NCBI GenBank assembly: GCA_017303635.1
Contig: JAFLCG010000006.1
Coordinates: forward strand, 124,001 to 188,000
Length of the DNA: 64,000 nucleotides
DNA from: Anaerolineae bacterium
GTDB lineage: Bacteria > Chloroflexota > Anaerolineae > Aggregatilineales > Phototrophicaceae
Direction of reading: 5' to 3'
How positions within the stretch are numbered: position 1 is the stretch's first letter; the number at the start of each line of letters is the position of its first letter. The notes below the pieces were generated by a model. That model was not told where the DNA came from, ran no database searches, and saw only the letters and a list, made by a program, of their open reading frames with translations. This document shows positions 1 to 7,237 of this stretch, piece by piece. The position numbers were made by a program, and so were the translations under genes.

Positions 1-898
1 AGGAACTGCGCTTGTGAATCGGCACCCGCCGGATGATGAAGATCATGGCGATGACCACCAGCGCCGCGCCGATCATCAGCGGCGTGACCGCCTCGCCCAG
101 CAGCAGGCTCGACCAGGTAATCGTCAGCAATGCCTGGATCAATTGCACCTGCCCCACGCGGGCGATCCCGCCCAGCGCCAGCCCGCGATACCAGGCGAAG
201 AACCCCAGGAACATGCTGAACACGCTCACATAGGCAAACCCGAGCCAGGCTTGCGGTGAGGCTTGCAGACCGGTCTGCGCCACGACGACGCCCACCGGAA
301 CAGCCAGGAACGGTGCCGCCACGATCAGCGCCCAGCAGATGGTCTGCCAACTGCCGATCTCCCGCGACATGCGTCCACCTTCGACATACCCGACCGCACC
401 GATCAGCACCGCACCGAGCATGAACAGATCCCCACCGACAAAACCAACCTCGCCCGTGATGAAGACGAAGCCGATCACCGTCACCGAGCCGATCAACGCC
501 GCCACCCAGAACAACCGAGCCGGTCGATCCCCATCCCACAGCACCGCCAGCACCGCCGTCGCCAGTGGCAGCAGACCGTTGATGATGGCGCTATGCGAAG
601 CCGGCACCTGCCGCAGCGCCCAGGCCGAGAGCAGCGGGAACCCCACCACCACCCCCAGCGCCACCACGCCCAGGCGCAGCAGTTGCCGCCGTGTGGGGAT
701 CGGCTGCCGCAGGACGATTAGGCACAGCGCCGCCAGCACCGCGGCCACCAGCGCCCGACCCAGTCCGACGAACGTCGCATCCAGATCATGGACAGCGATC
801 CGGGTCGCGGGCAGCGTCACACTGAAGATCAGCACGCCCAGAAATCCGAAGATAAAACCGCGTGTCTCGCGGCTCAGTCCCATAGCTTTATTAATCAT
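1..898 (-). CDS. EamA/DMT-superfamily transporter (3' end cut by window edge)
   Basis: Reading the minus strand from an ATG at 898 gives an open frame of 299 codons that runs off the left edge. It begins MINKAMGLSRETRGF and shows about ten hydrophobic segments in two halves, for example FLGVLIFSVTLPATRIA and LIQALLTITWSSLLLGEAVT, the usual 5+5 EamA duplication. The family exports small metabolites such as amino acids; the substrate cannot be read here. Family length is about 290-310 residues, so only a few codons are missing. A second in-frame ATG at 883 is possible; neither start has a clear Shine-Dalgarno sequence. Confidence 0.85.
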   Translation of the reverse strand, partial: MINKAMGLSRETRGFIFGFLGVLIFSVTLPATRIAVHDLDATFVGLGRALVAAVLAALCLIVLRQPIPTRRQLLRLGVVALGVVVGFPLLSAWALRQVPASHSAIINGLLPLATAVLAVLWDGDRPARLFWVAALIGSVTVIGFVFITGEVGFVGGDLFMLGAVLIGAVGYVEGGRMSREIGSWQTICWALIVAAPFLAVPVGVVVAQTGLQASPQAWLGFAYVSVFSMFLGFFAWYRGLALGGIARVGQVQLIQALLTITWSSLLLGEAVTPLMIGAALVVIAMIFIIRRVPIHKRSS

Positions 899-910
899 GT
901 TGGTTCTCAC

Positions 911-948
911 AAAAAAACAATCAGGACGCACCCGGTAGCGCGTCCTGA
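911..948 (-). terminator. Intrinsic terminator after the FGE-like gene
   Basis: A 9-bp perfect stem (TCAGGACGC at 921-929 with GCGTCCTGA at 940-948) is followed on the minus strand by a run of seven T (911-917 read as A on plus). It lies 53 bp past the stop of the 1001-2485 gene and before the EamA gene, so it should separate the two minus-strand transcripts. Confidence 0.8.
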
Positions 949-1000
949 TCTGACCTTAACACAGATAGAGTACCCGGTCTGATACCGGATGAGTCCGCCT

Positions 1001-2485
1001 TTACGGAGGGAGTGTGCCAGAGGCGACCGTCGGCAGTGGTTGTGACGGTGGCAGAGTCGCGGGCGGCGGCGGCAGTGTTGGGGCCGCGTTACCCGTGGTT
1101 TCCTCATTGGTGCCGCCCGTTGTGGCTGCCGTCGGCGCAGCCGCGTCGGTGGTAGTACCCGTCTGGCTGGTCGGCGCAGCGACTGACTGCGGCATCCCCG
1201 GCGTATTCGCGCCCACATCGGCTACGCAGCGGAAGCCGATGAAGGGGCGACCGTTAACCGGGTCTTCGCTCTGGCGATGCACCGAGCGCGAGAAGAACGG
1301 CACCGCGTCCCATGAACCGCCGCGCAGGACCTTCTGCGTACCGGCGGGCGGCCCCAGTGGATTGAGCGTCGCCGCCCCGGTGTTCGCCAATTGAGCATAA
1401 TAGGTGGGCGAGTACCAGTCGGACACCCATTCGGAGACATTACCCGCCATATCATAAAGCAGGTTGTTGGCCGGGTAGGAGCGTACCGGCAGCGCGCCCA
1501 ATTGATCGCTGCGCGGGCGGCTGGTGCGGGCCAGGTTGGTATCAAACAGGTTGCCCCACGGATACAGATTGTTCAGCGGGCCGCGGGCGGCACGTTCCCA
1601 TTCAGCTTCGGTCGGCAGGCGGCGACCAATCGACTCGCAGTAGGCTTGTGCGCCGTACCAGGTCACATTCGTCGCGGGATTATTCTCAATCACCGGCAGC
1701 ACCCGGTAATTCGCCCCTTCAAAGATCACACTGCTATTGGGTTCTTCCGAACGGGTCAGGATGCACAACTGACCGCCGCAGCCGCGCCGATGACTGTTCG
1801 GCCCCATACCGGCGTTGGTCGAGTTCAGGAAGGACATATACTGCCCGTAGGTGACTTCCGCATCTTCGATGAAGAACGGATTGACCGTCACCGAATGTTC
1901 CGGCGCCGAGTCTTCACCATAGGCCAGAAGGCAATTCCCTTCCCAGGTATTGATGCACTCATCCACCGCCGAACTGACTTCCTGAATGCTGGTGCCCATG
2001 TTGAAGGTGCCGCCCTCCACCGAAACCAGGGCGCTCGTCCGCCCGACCAGCAGGCTCGGCAGGTTGAGCGTGTTCGGGCTTTGCACCAGGCCGGTGCTGA
2101 GGGTTGGTGCCGCGTCCGCCTGACCAATCGGCGCGACCGCCTGGGTCGGGCTGGCTTCAATCTGGATTAAAGGAGTCGGAGGCGGTTGAGTCGCCGTCGG
2201 CAGCACCACCACCGCTTCGGCGCTGGTCGCCGTCGGCAGCACAACCTGAACCACTTCGGTCGGCTCTGGCGTAGCGGTGAACGGAGGCGGCGTGGCGGTG
2301 ATGACCAGCGCCGTCGGCGTGCCCCGGAAAGCGGCGGTCAGCGCGGTCGGGTCCACCCCGCCGATGATCGCCACCAGCGCGGCCATGACTGCACAACCAA
2401 ACCCGACCACAAAGCCGATCACTATCCACTGCCAGGCACCACCGCCGGAACGGCGGGTAGCGGGGCGCACATTGTATCGCGTCAT
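1001..2485 (-). CDS. Membrane-anchored FGE-sulfatase (SUMF1-like) domain protein
   Basis: This 494-residue protein has an N-terminal transmembrane helix (about residues 18-42), a Pro/Thr-rich linker (about 55-150), an FGE-sulfatase domain (about 150-425) and a disordered Thr/Pro/Ala tail. Domain hallmarks are VEGGTFNMG, NPATNVTWYGAQAYC, RRLPTEAEWERAARG, YPWGN, DMAGNVSEWVSDWY, LRGGSWD and FIGFRC. In true formylglycine-generating enzymes two active-site cysteines lie just before the RS...GFRC segment; here that stretch reads FFSRSVHRQSEDP and has none, so oxidation of sulfatase cysteine is unlikely. A binding or scaffold role outside the membrane is more plausible. AAGGGAG lies about 10 nt before the ATG at 2485. 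Confidence 0.85.
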   Translation of the reverse strand: MTRYNVRPATRRSGGGAWQWIVIGFVVGFGCAVMAALVAIIGGVDPTALTAAFRGTPTALVITATPPPFTATPEPTEVVQVVLPTATSAEAVVVLPTATQPPPTPLIQIEASPTQAVAPIGQADAAPTLSTGLVQSPNTLNLPSLLVGRTSALVSVEGGTFNMGTSIQEVSSAVDECINTWEGNCLLAYGEDSAPEHSVTVNPFFIEDAEVTYGQYMSFLNSTNAGMGPNSHRRGCGGQLCILTRSEEPNSSVIFEGANYRVLPVIENNPATNVTWYGAQAYCESIGRRLPTEAEWERAARGPLNNLYPWGNLFDTNLARTSRPRSDQLGALPVRSYPANNLLYDMAGNVSEWVSDWYSPTYYAQLANTGAATLNPLGPPAGTQKVLRGGSWDAVPFFSRSVHRQSEDPVNGRPFIGFRCVADVGANTPGMPQSVAAPTSQTGTTTDAAAPTAATTGGTNEETTGNAAPTLPPPPATLPPSQPLPTVASGTLPP

Positions 2486-2721
2486 AAAGTCCGAACTCCC
2501 TTACGGTTCAAAGGGCTGACTGCCGGAGCCGTCAGCCGGTGGCTAAATAGTAGCCCATCAAGCCGCCTGCTCCAACGGTCAGTTAAGCCAGCGTCAGGCA
2601 AACGGCGGTTGCCTGGCACATGTTTACTTTTCAGACTGACGAACTATGTTACAGTATGGATGGGGTTTTTATGGAACGCCCTGAGTATTTTTCATTCTAT
2701 TGTGGCAAGGAGACAGTAGTT

Positions 2722-3453
2722 ATGTCGAAGCGTCTGATCGTCGTCACCCTGGCTTTGCTCGCCCTCCTCAGCATGACCGCCCTGGTCAACGCCCAGGAGA
2801 GTATCAGCTATGGAGATGTGATCGAAGGCGAGATTACCGACCGCGAATACGAGATCGAATACAGCTTTGAAGCCGAAGAAGGCGATCTTGTCGTGGTGGA
2901 AATGCGCCGCGCCGATACCGATAGCGAACTCTATAACGCGGATCTCATCGTCCTCAACCCGGATGGCGATGTCATCGCCGATACGACCGACTACTATGGC
3001 TCCAATGGCGCTCAGGCCGTGGTGCTCTTTGAGGCGGAAAGCGGCGAGTACACCATCCTGGCGACCCGTGATGGTGGGCGTGGCGGCGATGAAGAAGGCA
3101 ACTTCATCCTGCGCCTGCTGCTGGTCGATGAACTGACCGCCAAGCCCAAGGAAGGGTTCGTCAGCAATGATGATCTGGATGCCTACTACGCCATCCGCGC
3201 CGAAGGCGATGTCGATGTCACCTACACCTGGCTGGATGGCAACTATGCGCCGCTCTTTGAAGTCCGCCCGGTGGATGAACTCGGTTATCCCGGTGAACAG
3301 TGGGGCAGCGTCAGCGGTACGCTGGTCAACACCGCCACCTTCAACCTGGTGGGAGAAGAAGGCCAACTGATGCTGGTCGCCGTCACCGCCAACCCGATTG
3401 ACTATTTCTTCAGCGATGTCGAAGCCACCTTCGAGGTCAGCCTCGCCCGCTAA
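2722..3453 (+). CDS. Secreted protein resembling pre-peptidase C-terminal (PPC) domains
   Basis: Translation most likely starts at 2722, 10 nt after AAGGAG, which gives a signal peptide (MSKRLIVVTLALLALLSMTA) and cleavage near NAQE. The mature 220 residues are acidic and beta-rich. The segment with YSFEAEEGDLVVVEMR, a partly conserved NADLIVLNPDGDVIAD and GEYTILATRDGG resembles a bacterial pre-peptidase C-terminal domain, with a second similar half (GDVDVTYTWLDG onward). No catalytic motif is visible. An upstream in-frame start at 2620 would hide the signal peptide and is rejected. A secreted ligand-binding or adhesion role is inference. Confidence 0.75.
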   Translation: MSKRLIVVTLALLALLSMTALVNAQESISYGDVIEGEITDREYEIEYSFEAEEGDLVVVEMRRADTDSELYNADLIVLNPDGDVIADTTDYYGSNGAQAVVLFEAESGEYTILATRDGGRGGDEEGNFILRLLLVDELTAKPKEGFVSNDDLDAYYAIRAEGDVDVTYTWLDGNYAPLFEVRPVDELGYPGEQWGSVSGTLVNTATFNLVGEEGQLMLVAVTANPIDYFFSDVEATFEVSLAR

Positions 3454-3496
3454 GTCCTTCATCCGGCAAGTAATCTAGTCGCAATCAGGTATTTCT

Positions 3497-3522
3497 GTAG
3501 GGGCGCACGGCTGTGCGCCCGC
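3497..3522. repeat. 26-bp palindromic intergenic repeat, copy 1
   Basis: The sequence between two plus-strand genes contains the GGGGCGCACGGCTGTGCGCCC palindrome core within a 26-bp unit that recurs as an exact reverse complement at 42607-42632. The inverted core could form a stem in RNA, but it has no T-run. It looks like a dispersed REP-type element. Confidence 0.8.
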
Positions 3523-3571
3523 TTTGATCCTTTACCGGATGAAGCACTAAACCCTTCGATTAGGGATCTCG

Positions 3572-3606
3572 AAACCGGGCATCGCAGATTGGATGCCCGG
3601 TTTTTA
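3572..3606 (+). terminator. Intrinsic terminator after the 2722-3453 gene
   Basis: A 12-bp perfect stem (AAACCGGGCATC at 3572-3583 with GATGCCCGGTTT at 3592-3603) and 8-nt loop end in a T-run on the plus strand (3601-3605). It separates the secreted-protein gene from the acetyltransferase gene. Confidence 0.85.
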
Positions 3607-3678
3607 TTACGGACTGCTTGACGCCCCGCCTGACCGCTGTTACGCTTAGTCCATAACGGATAGAAAAAGGTTTGTTTT

Positions 3679-4698
3679 GTGGTAGGTTTAAGCGCCGCCC
3701 ACCCGGATAACCCCGCCAGCCTGGTTGATGGAGCGCGCCCTGTCAACTTGCGGACCGACCTCGGCCCCCTCGCGGACCTCATCGAGATCGCTTTCAGCAG
3801 CACCATGGATAGCAGCGGACGCGCCGCCGTCCGGGAGATGCGTGCCCTCAGCCGGATGGGGGCGGGCCTCAACCTGCTCAGCAACCTGAACGATCTGGCG
3901 CAGGGCATGGGAACCGGCTTCGTCTATGTGGCCGATGGCCGCCTGGTCGGTAATGTGTCCACCTACCCTGCCGATTCCAGTGGCCCGCTCAAGGATGACT
4001 GGGTGATCGTCAATGTCGCCACCCACCCGGACTATCGCGGGCGCGGCATTGCCCACCTGCTCATGCAGGATACGCTGACCATGATCCGCAAGCGCGGGGG
4101 TCGGGCCGCCTTGCTCCAGGTCGATGCTGACAACCCCACCGCCCGCCGCCTGTATCAACGCCTCGGCTTCTACGAAGAACGCGGTTGGACGACCTGGCGG
4201 CGCAATGCCGCCCATGCCCGCGTGCCGGAACTCGAACTGGTACCGCCGCACATCGTCCACCCACAGGCGGGCGAATGGCGGTCGGAATACGCGCTTGCTG
4301 ACTACCTGCGTCCACAAAATATGGGCGGGATGGGTTGGCTGCGTCCCCTCACTGAAGCCCGCTTCAACCGCACCTTCTGGCAGCAGATCAGCGACTTCTT
4401 CAGCCTGCGGAGCCAGGAAAAGCTCTACATCCGCTCCAAAGATGAACGGCACGTCCTCGCCAGCCTGTGGATTGAGAGCGGATTCACCCTCTCCGCCACC
4501 AAACTCACCCTGCTGGTACACCCGGACTACGAAGGTTATTACGACGAAGTCCTCATCAACACCGCCGTCAATCGCTTCGGCGGCAGCGCCATCAGCATCG
4601 AGCATCCCGCTGACCGCAGCACCACCAACGGCATCCTGCGGCGCTATGGCTTCTCCACCCGCCGCGATGTCATCCACATGCGGGCCGCCCTGCGCTAG
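3679..4698 (+). CDS. GNAT-family N-acetyltransferase with extended C-terminal half
   Basis: A 339-residue protein from a GTG at 3679 (AAAAGG 8 nt upstream). Residues about 60-175 form the GNAT fold: the acetyl-CoA loop motif VATHPDYRGRGIAHLLM and the later ADNPTARRLYQRLGFYEERG segment are typical. The C-terminal half (about 190-339) keeps an alpha/beta pattern with a weaker second GNAT-like end (EVLINTAVNRFGG...RRYGF), suggesting a tandem-GNAT architecture. The acetyl acceptor is not predictable. The gene stands alone between a terminator and a VOC gene. Confidence 0.85.
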   Translation: MVGLSAAHPDNPASLVDGARPVNLRTDLGPLADLIEIAFSSTMDSSGRAAVREMRALSRMGAGLNLLSNLNDLAQGMGTGFVYVADGRLVGNVSTYPADSSGPLKDDWVIVNVATHPDYRGRGIAHLLMQDTLTMIRKRGGRAALLQVDADNPTARRLYQRLGFYEERGWTTWRRNAAHARVPELELVPPHIVHPQAGEWRSEYALADYLRPQNMGGMGWLRPLTEARFNRTFWQQISDFFSLRSQEKLYIRSKDERHVLASLWIESGFTLSATKLTLLVHPDYEGYYDEVLINTAVNRFGGSAISIEHPADRSTTNGILRRYGFSTRRDVIHMRAALR

Positions 4699-4788
4699 AA
4701 ACTTCTGGCTGTAGCGCCATGACTTGACTCTCGCTTCAAACCCCTTATAATTAGAACATATTTTCTAAACTCTCCAAAGGCTTCCCCG

Positions 4789-5172
4789 GTGATATCCAAA
4801 ATTCACGCTACATTGCTCATGGTCAAGGATTTCGACAAATCCCTGCATTTCTACCGGGACATTCTGGAATTTGAGCCGTCAACGGTGGAAGAAGGATTTG
4901 CCGCCTTCCACATCGGTCTGGCAATCCTGGATATGACCAAAGCCGTGGAGATGATCTCCGCAGAAGCCATCCAGCCCACGCAGAGCTTCATTCCGCGCTC
5001 CCTCTTTGCGGTCTTTCTGGATGACTGTGACGCCGAGTATGAGCGCCTGAAGGCGCGCGGCGTTCCGTTCATTAAGCCACCCGTCACCCAGCCCTGGGGC
5101 CAGCGTACCGGTTACTTCACCGACCCCGATGGCAACATCTGGGAAATCTCCCACTTCCCGAAGGCAGACTAA
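4789..5172 (+). CDS. VOC (glyoxalase/bleomycin-resistance) superfamily protein
   Basis: A 127-residue single-module VOC protein from a GTG at 4789 with CAAAGG 8 nt upstream. It opens with KIHATLLMVKDFDKSLHFYRDIL and closes with GYFTDPDGNIWEISH, the two ends of the beta-alpha-beta-beta-beta repeat. The metal ligands of glyoxalase I are His and Glu; a C-terminal Glu (IWEISH) is present and His4 of the mature fold (KIHAT) fits the first position. The reaction is unknown; members include lyases, dioxygenases and antibiotic-binding proteins. Confidence 0.85.
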   Translation: MISKIHATLLMVKDFDKSLHFYRDILEFEPSTVEEGFAAFHIGLAILDMTKAVEMISAEAIQPTQSFIPRSLFAVFLDDCDAEYERLKARGVPFIKPPVTQPWGQRTGYFTDPDGNIWEISHFPKAD

Positions 5173-5199
5173 AAGCACCAGGGGTTTGTATAAGTCAGA

Positions 5200-5276
5200 A
5201 CTTACGCAAAACACCGGATTGTGTAGGGGCGGATATACGGGCGCAGACGCCCTAATCCGCCCGTGCCTGCGTAAGT
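5200..5276. repeat. Small inverted-repeat element with ACTTACGCA ends
   Basis: ACTTACGCA (5200-5208) and TGCGTAAGT (5268-5276) are perfect 9-bp inverted ends around a 77-bp element with internal nested stems (GGGCGGAT/ATCCGCCC). It shares GATATACGGGCGCAGAC (5232-5248) and the end sequence with the element at 42498-42597. No coding capacity; MITE-like. Confidence 0.7.
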
Positions 5277-5351
5277 CCAAAAATAAATAGACATCACACT
5301 ATCACCTATGAGTAAAGTTTCAATCTTTGAAGTTTATCTCGACCCTTCCGT

Positions 5352-5404
5352 AGCCCCTTCAGTGGGCTTTTCTTCGGATTAGCCAGACGTTTGAACATCT
5401 GGCG
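5352..5404. repeat. Dispersed intergenic repeat with two hairpins, copy 1
   Basis: AGCCCCTTCAGTGGGCTT (5352-5369), then a second hairpin (CCAGACGTTTGAACATCTGG, 5383-5402). The same arrangement, with a few substitutions, occurs reversed at 48682-48735. The stretch 5277-5754 holds no supported gene apart from this element and the palindrome at 5431. Confidence 0.65.
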
Positions 5405-5430
5405 CAGCTCCCCAAAAACCGACACAAAAT

Positions 5431-5446
5431 CGGAACAAATGTTCCG
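5431..5446. promoter_or_regulatory. Palindrome matching the GAAC-N4-GTTC (LexA/DinR-type) pattern
   Basis: CGGAACAAATGTTCCG fits GAAC-N4-GTTC, the SOS-box pattern of Gram-positive LexA. It lies within a 23-bp stretch (5426-5448) identical in reverse complement to 39610-39632. The next gene starts 310 bp downstream, so regulation of that gene is unproven. Confidence 0.35.
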
Positions 5447-5754
5447 TTCCAGCGACCAATGAATGGTATCATGGAGTCAAAACGACGTACCCGACTCCAG
5501 CGTCACAACACCCTTCTACCGCCCAGAGACACCTCTTAACACCGCCAATACAGCCAAGCTTGCGACACAAAACAGCGGGAAACACGGGAGCAGCCGCCAG
5601 AAAAGAGCCTTTCGCCAACGCCGCCAACGCCGCCAAGCCCAGGCTGCACGCTCTCACCACCCCCTCATCAGCGTCCCATATAATGAATTCTTATTAATCA
5701 ATACATGGCTCAGTACCCAGTACTCAGCACGCAGGAGACGACTTCACTCGACCT

Positions 5755-7038
5755 ATGGAACTACTGTTTCTATTGTTATTGACCATCGTGAATGGCATCC
5801 TGGCGATGGCCGAAACCGCCATCATCTCCGCCCGCAAAGCCCGCCTCGAACAGGCCGCCGCCCAGGGCGACCCGCGCGCCCGCGTCACGCTGGAGATGGC
5901 AAATGATCCCAATCGCTTCCTCTCCACCACCCAGATTGGCATTACGCTGGTCGGCATCTTCACCGGCGCGTTCGGCGGCGTGACCGTCGCGGAGAACCTG
6001 GCCGTGCAGTTGGCCCAGGTGCCCGCCCTCGAACCCTATGCGCTGACGATCAGCATTACGCTGGTGGTCGCGCTCACCACCTACCTCTCGCTGGTCATCG
6101 GCGAGCTGGTGCCCAAACGGTTGGCACTCATCAACCCGGAGCGGGTTGCCCTGACCCTCGTACCGGCGCTGAGTTCGTTTTCCCGCCTGACTGGGCCGCT
6201 GGTACGTTTACTCGGTTTATCAACCGATGCCGCCCTGCGGATCATGGGGATCCGCAACTCGGAAGAGCCGCCCGTCACCCCGGATGAAATCCGCATGTTG
6301 ATGCGCCAGGGGGTACAGGCCGGTGTCTTTGAGGCCACCGAAAGCGAATTGGTGGAGAGCGTCTTTAGTCTCGCAGATCGGCGGGTGCTGGAACTGATGA
6401 CCCCGCGCACCGAAATCGAGTGGTTGGACTTAAACGACCCGTTGGAAAGCAATGTCAAGAAGCTGGTCGCCAGCGAGCATTCCAACTTTCCGGTGACCTA
6501 TGGTTCACTCGATCAGGTCATCGGTGTCGTCCGCGCCAAGGATGTGCTGGATCGCGTGCTGCAGGAGCAGAAGCTGGACCTGAACGCCTGCATTCGCCCG
6601 CCCCTGTACATCCCGGAGAACGCCACCTCCAGCCATGCACTGGAACTGTTCAAAAAATCCGGCAAGCATGTGGCGCTGGTCGTGGATGAACACGGCGGCA
6701 TCGATGGCATCATCACCCTCAACAACCTGGTCGAGCAGTTGCTTGGCACCGAGGAAGAAGAACCGCAGGCTATCCAGCGGGCCGACGGTTCGTGGTTGAT
6801 GGACGGTCTGATCCCGGTCGAGGATGCCCGTGAGTATCTCGGTATCACCGAACTCGAGGACGAATCCGAAGGGCGCTATACCACCCTCGGCGGCTACATG
6901 ATGGCCCACCTGGGCCGGATCCCCAAGCCAACCGATAGCTTCACCAGCCGGGGCTACCGCTTTGAGGTGATGGATATGGACGGCCTGAGGGTCGATAAAG
7001 TGCTGGTCTACCCGGAACCTGTCGCGGAGCAAGCCTGA
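5755..7038 (+). CDS. CNNM/HlyC-CorC family membrane protein with CBS pair
   Basis: The 427-residue protein has an N-terminal DUF21/CNNM membrane domain (about 1-190; MELLFLLLLTIVNGILAMAE, ...VALTTYLSLVIGELVPKRLA), a CBS pair (about 205-330; LMTPRTEIEWLDLND, VALVVDEHGGIDGIITLNNL) and a CorC_HlyC FAD-binding-like domain (about 340-425; DGSWLMDGLIPVEDAREYLG, ...GYRFEVMDMDGLRVDKVLV). Such proteins are linked to Mg/Co or Na/Mg transport; the old name hemolysin is misleading. The only AGGAG is 17 nt upstream of the ATG, and no other in-frame start fits better. Confidence 0.92.
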   Translation: MELLFLLLLTIVNGILAMAETAIISARKARLEQAAAQGDPRARVTLEMANDPNRFLSTTQIGITLVGIFTGAFGGVTVAENLAVQLAQVPALEPYALTISITLVVALTTYLSLVIGELVPKRLALINPERVALTLVPALSSFSRLTGPLVRLLGLSTDAALRIMGIRNSEEPPVTPDEIRMLMRQGVQAGVFEATESELVESVFSLADRRVLELMTPRTEIEWLDLNDPLESNVKKLVASEHSNFPVTYGSLDQVIGVVRAKDVLDRVLQEQKLDLNACIRPPLYIPENATSSHALELFKKSGKHVALVVDEHGGIDGIITLNNLVEQLLGTEEEEPQAIQRADGSWLMDGLIPVEDAREYLGITELEDESEGRYTTLGGYMMAHLGRIPKPTDSFTSRGYRFEVMDMDGLRVDKVLVYPEPVAEQA

Positions 7039-7130
7039 ACGGACTCCGCTACCATCCTTATGAGTTTTGACGACCATCCTCGGTAATGAGTAACTGCTTA
7101 CGTAACCCCTGCGTCTTCCCGGCTCTAGCT

Positions 7131-7199
7131 CCCCTCTCCCCGCGTCTGCCGTAGGCAGGCGGATTTGGGACGCCGAAGGCAGGCCGGGGTGAGGGCTGA
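7131..7199. repeat. CCCCTCTCC...GGGGTGAGGG intergenic repeat
   Basis: Between convergent genes, a C-rich arm (CCCCTCTCCCCG) is followed by the GCCGAAGGCAGG segment and a GGGGTGAGGG arm. Related arms occur at 34775-34843 and 39348-39441. The arms could pair loosely. No T-run marks it as a clear terminator. Confidence 0.5.
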
Positions 7200-7237
7200 A
7201 CTACCATTCCATTACCGATTTTGCCTGTCAAATCTCA

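Noticed and set aside
263-938. Plus-strand frames over the left edge
   Set aside because: They are antisense to the EamA transporter, which shows ten helices on minus.
5463-5906. 147-codon frame before the CNNM gene
   Set aside because: No ribosome site, biased basic composition, and it overlaps the well-supported start at 5755 in another frame.
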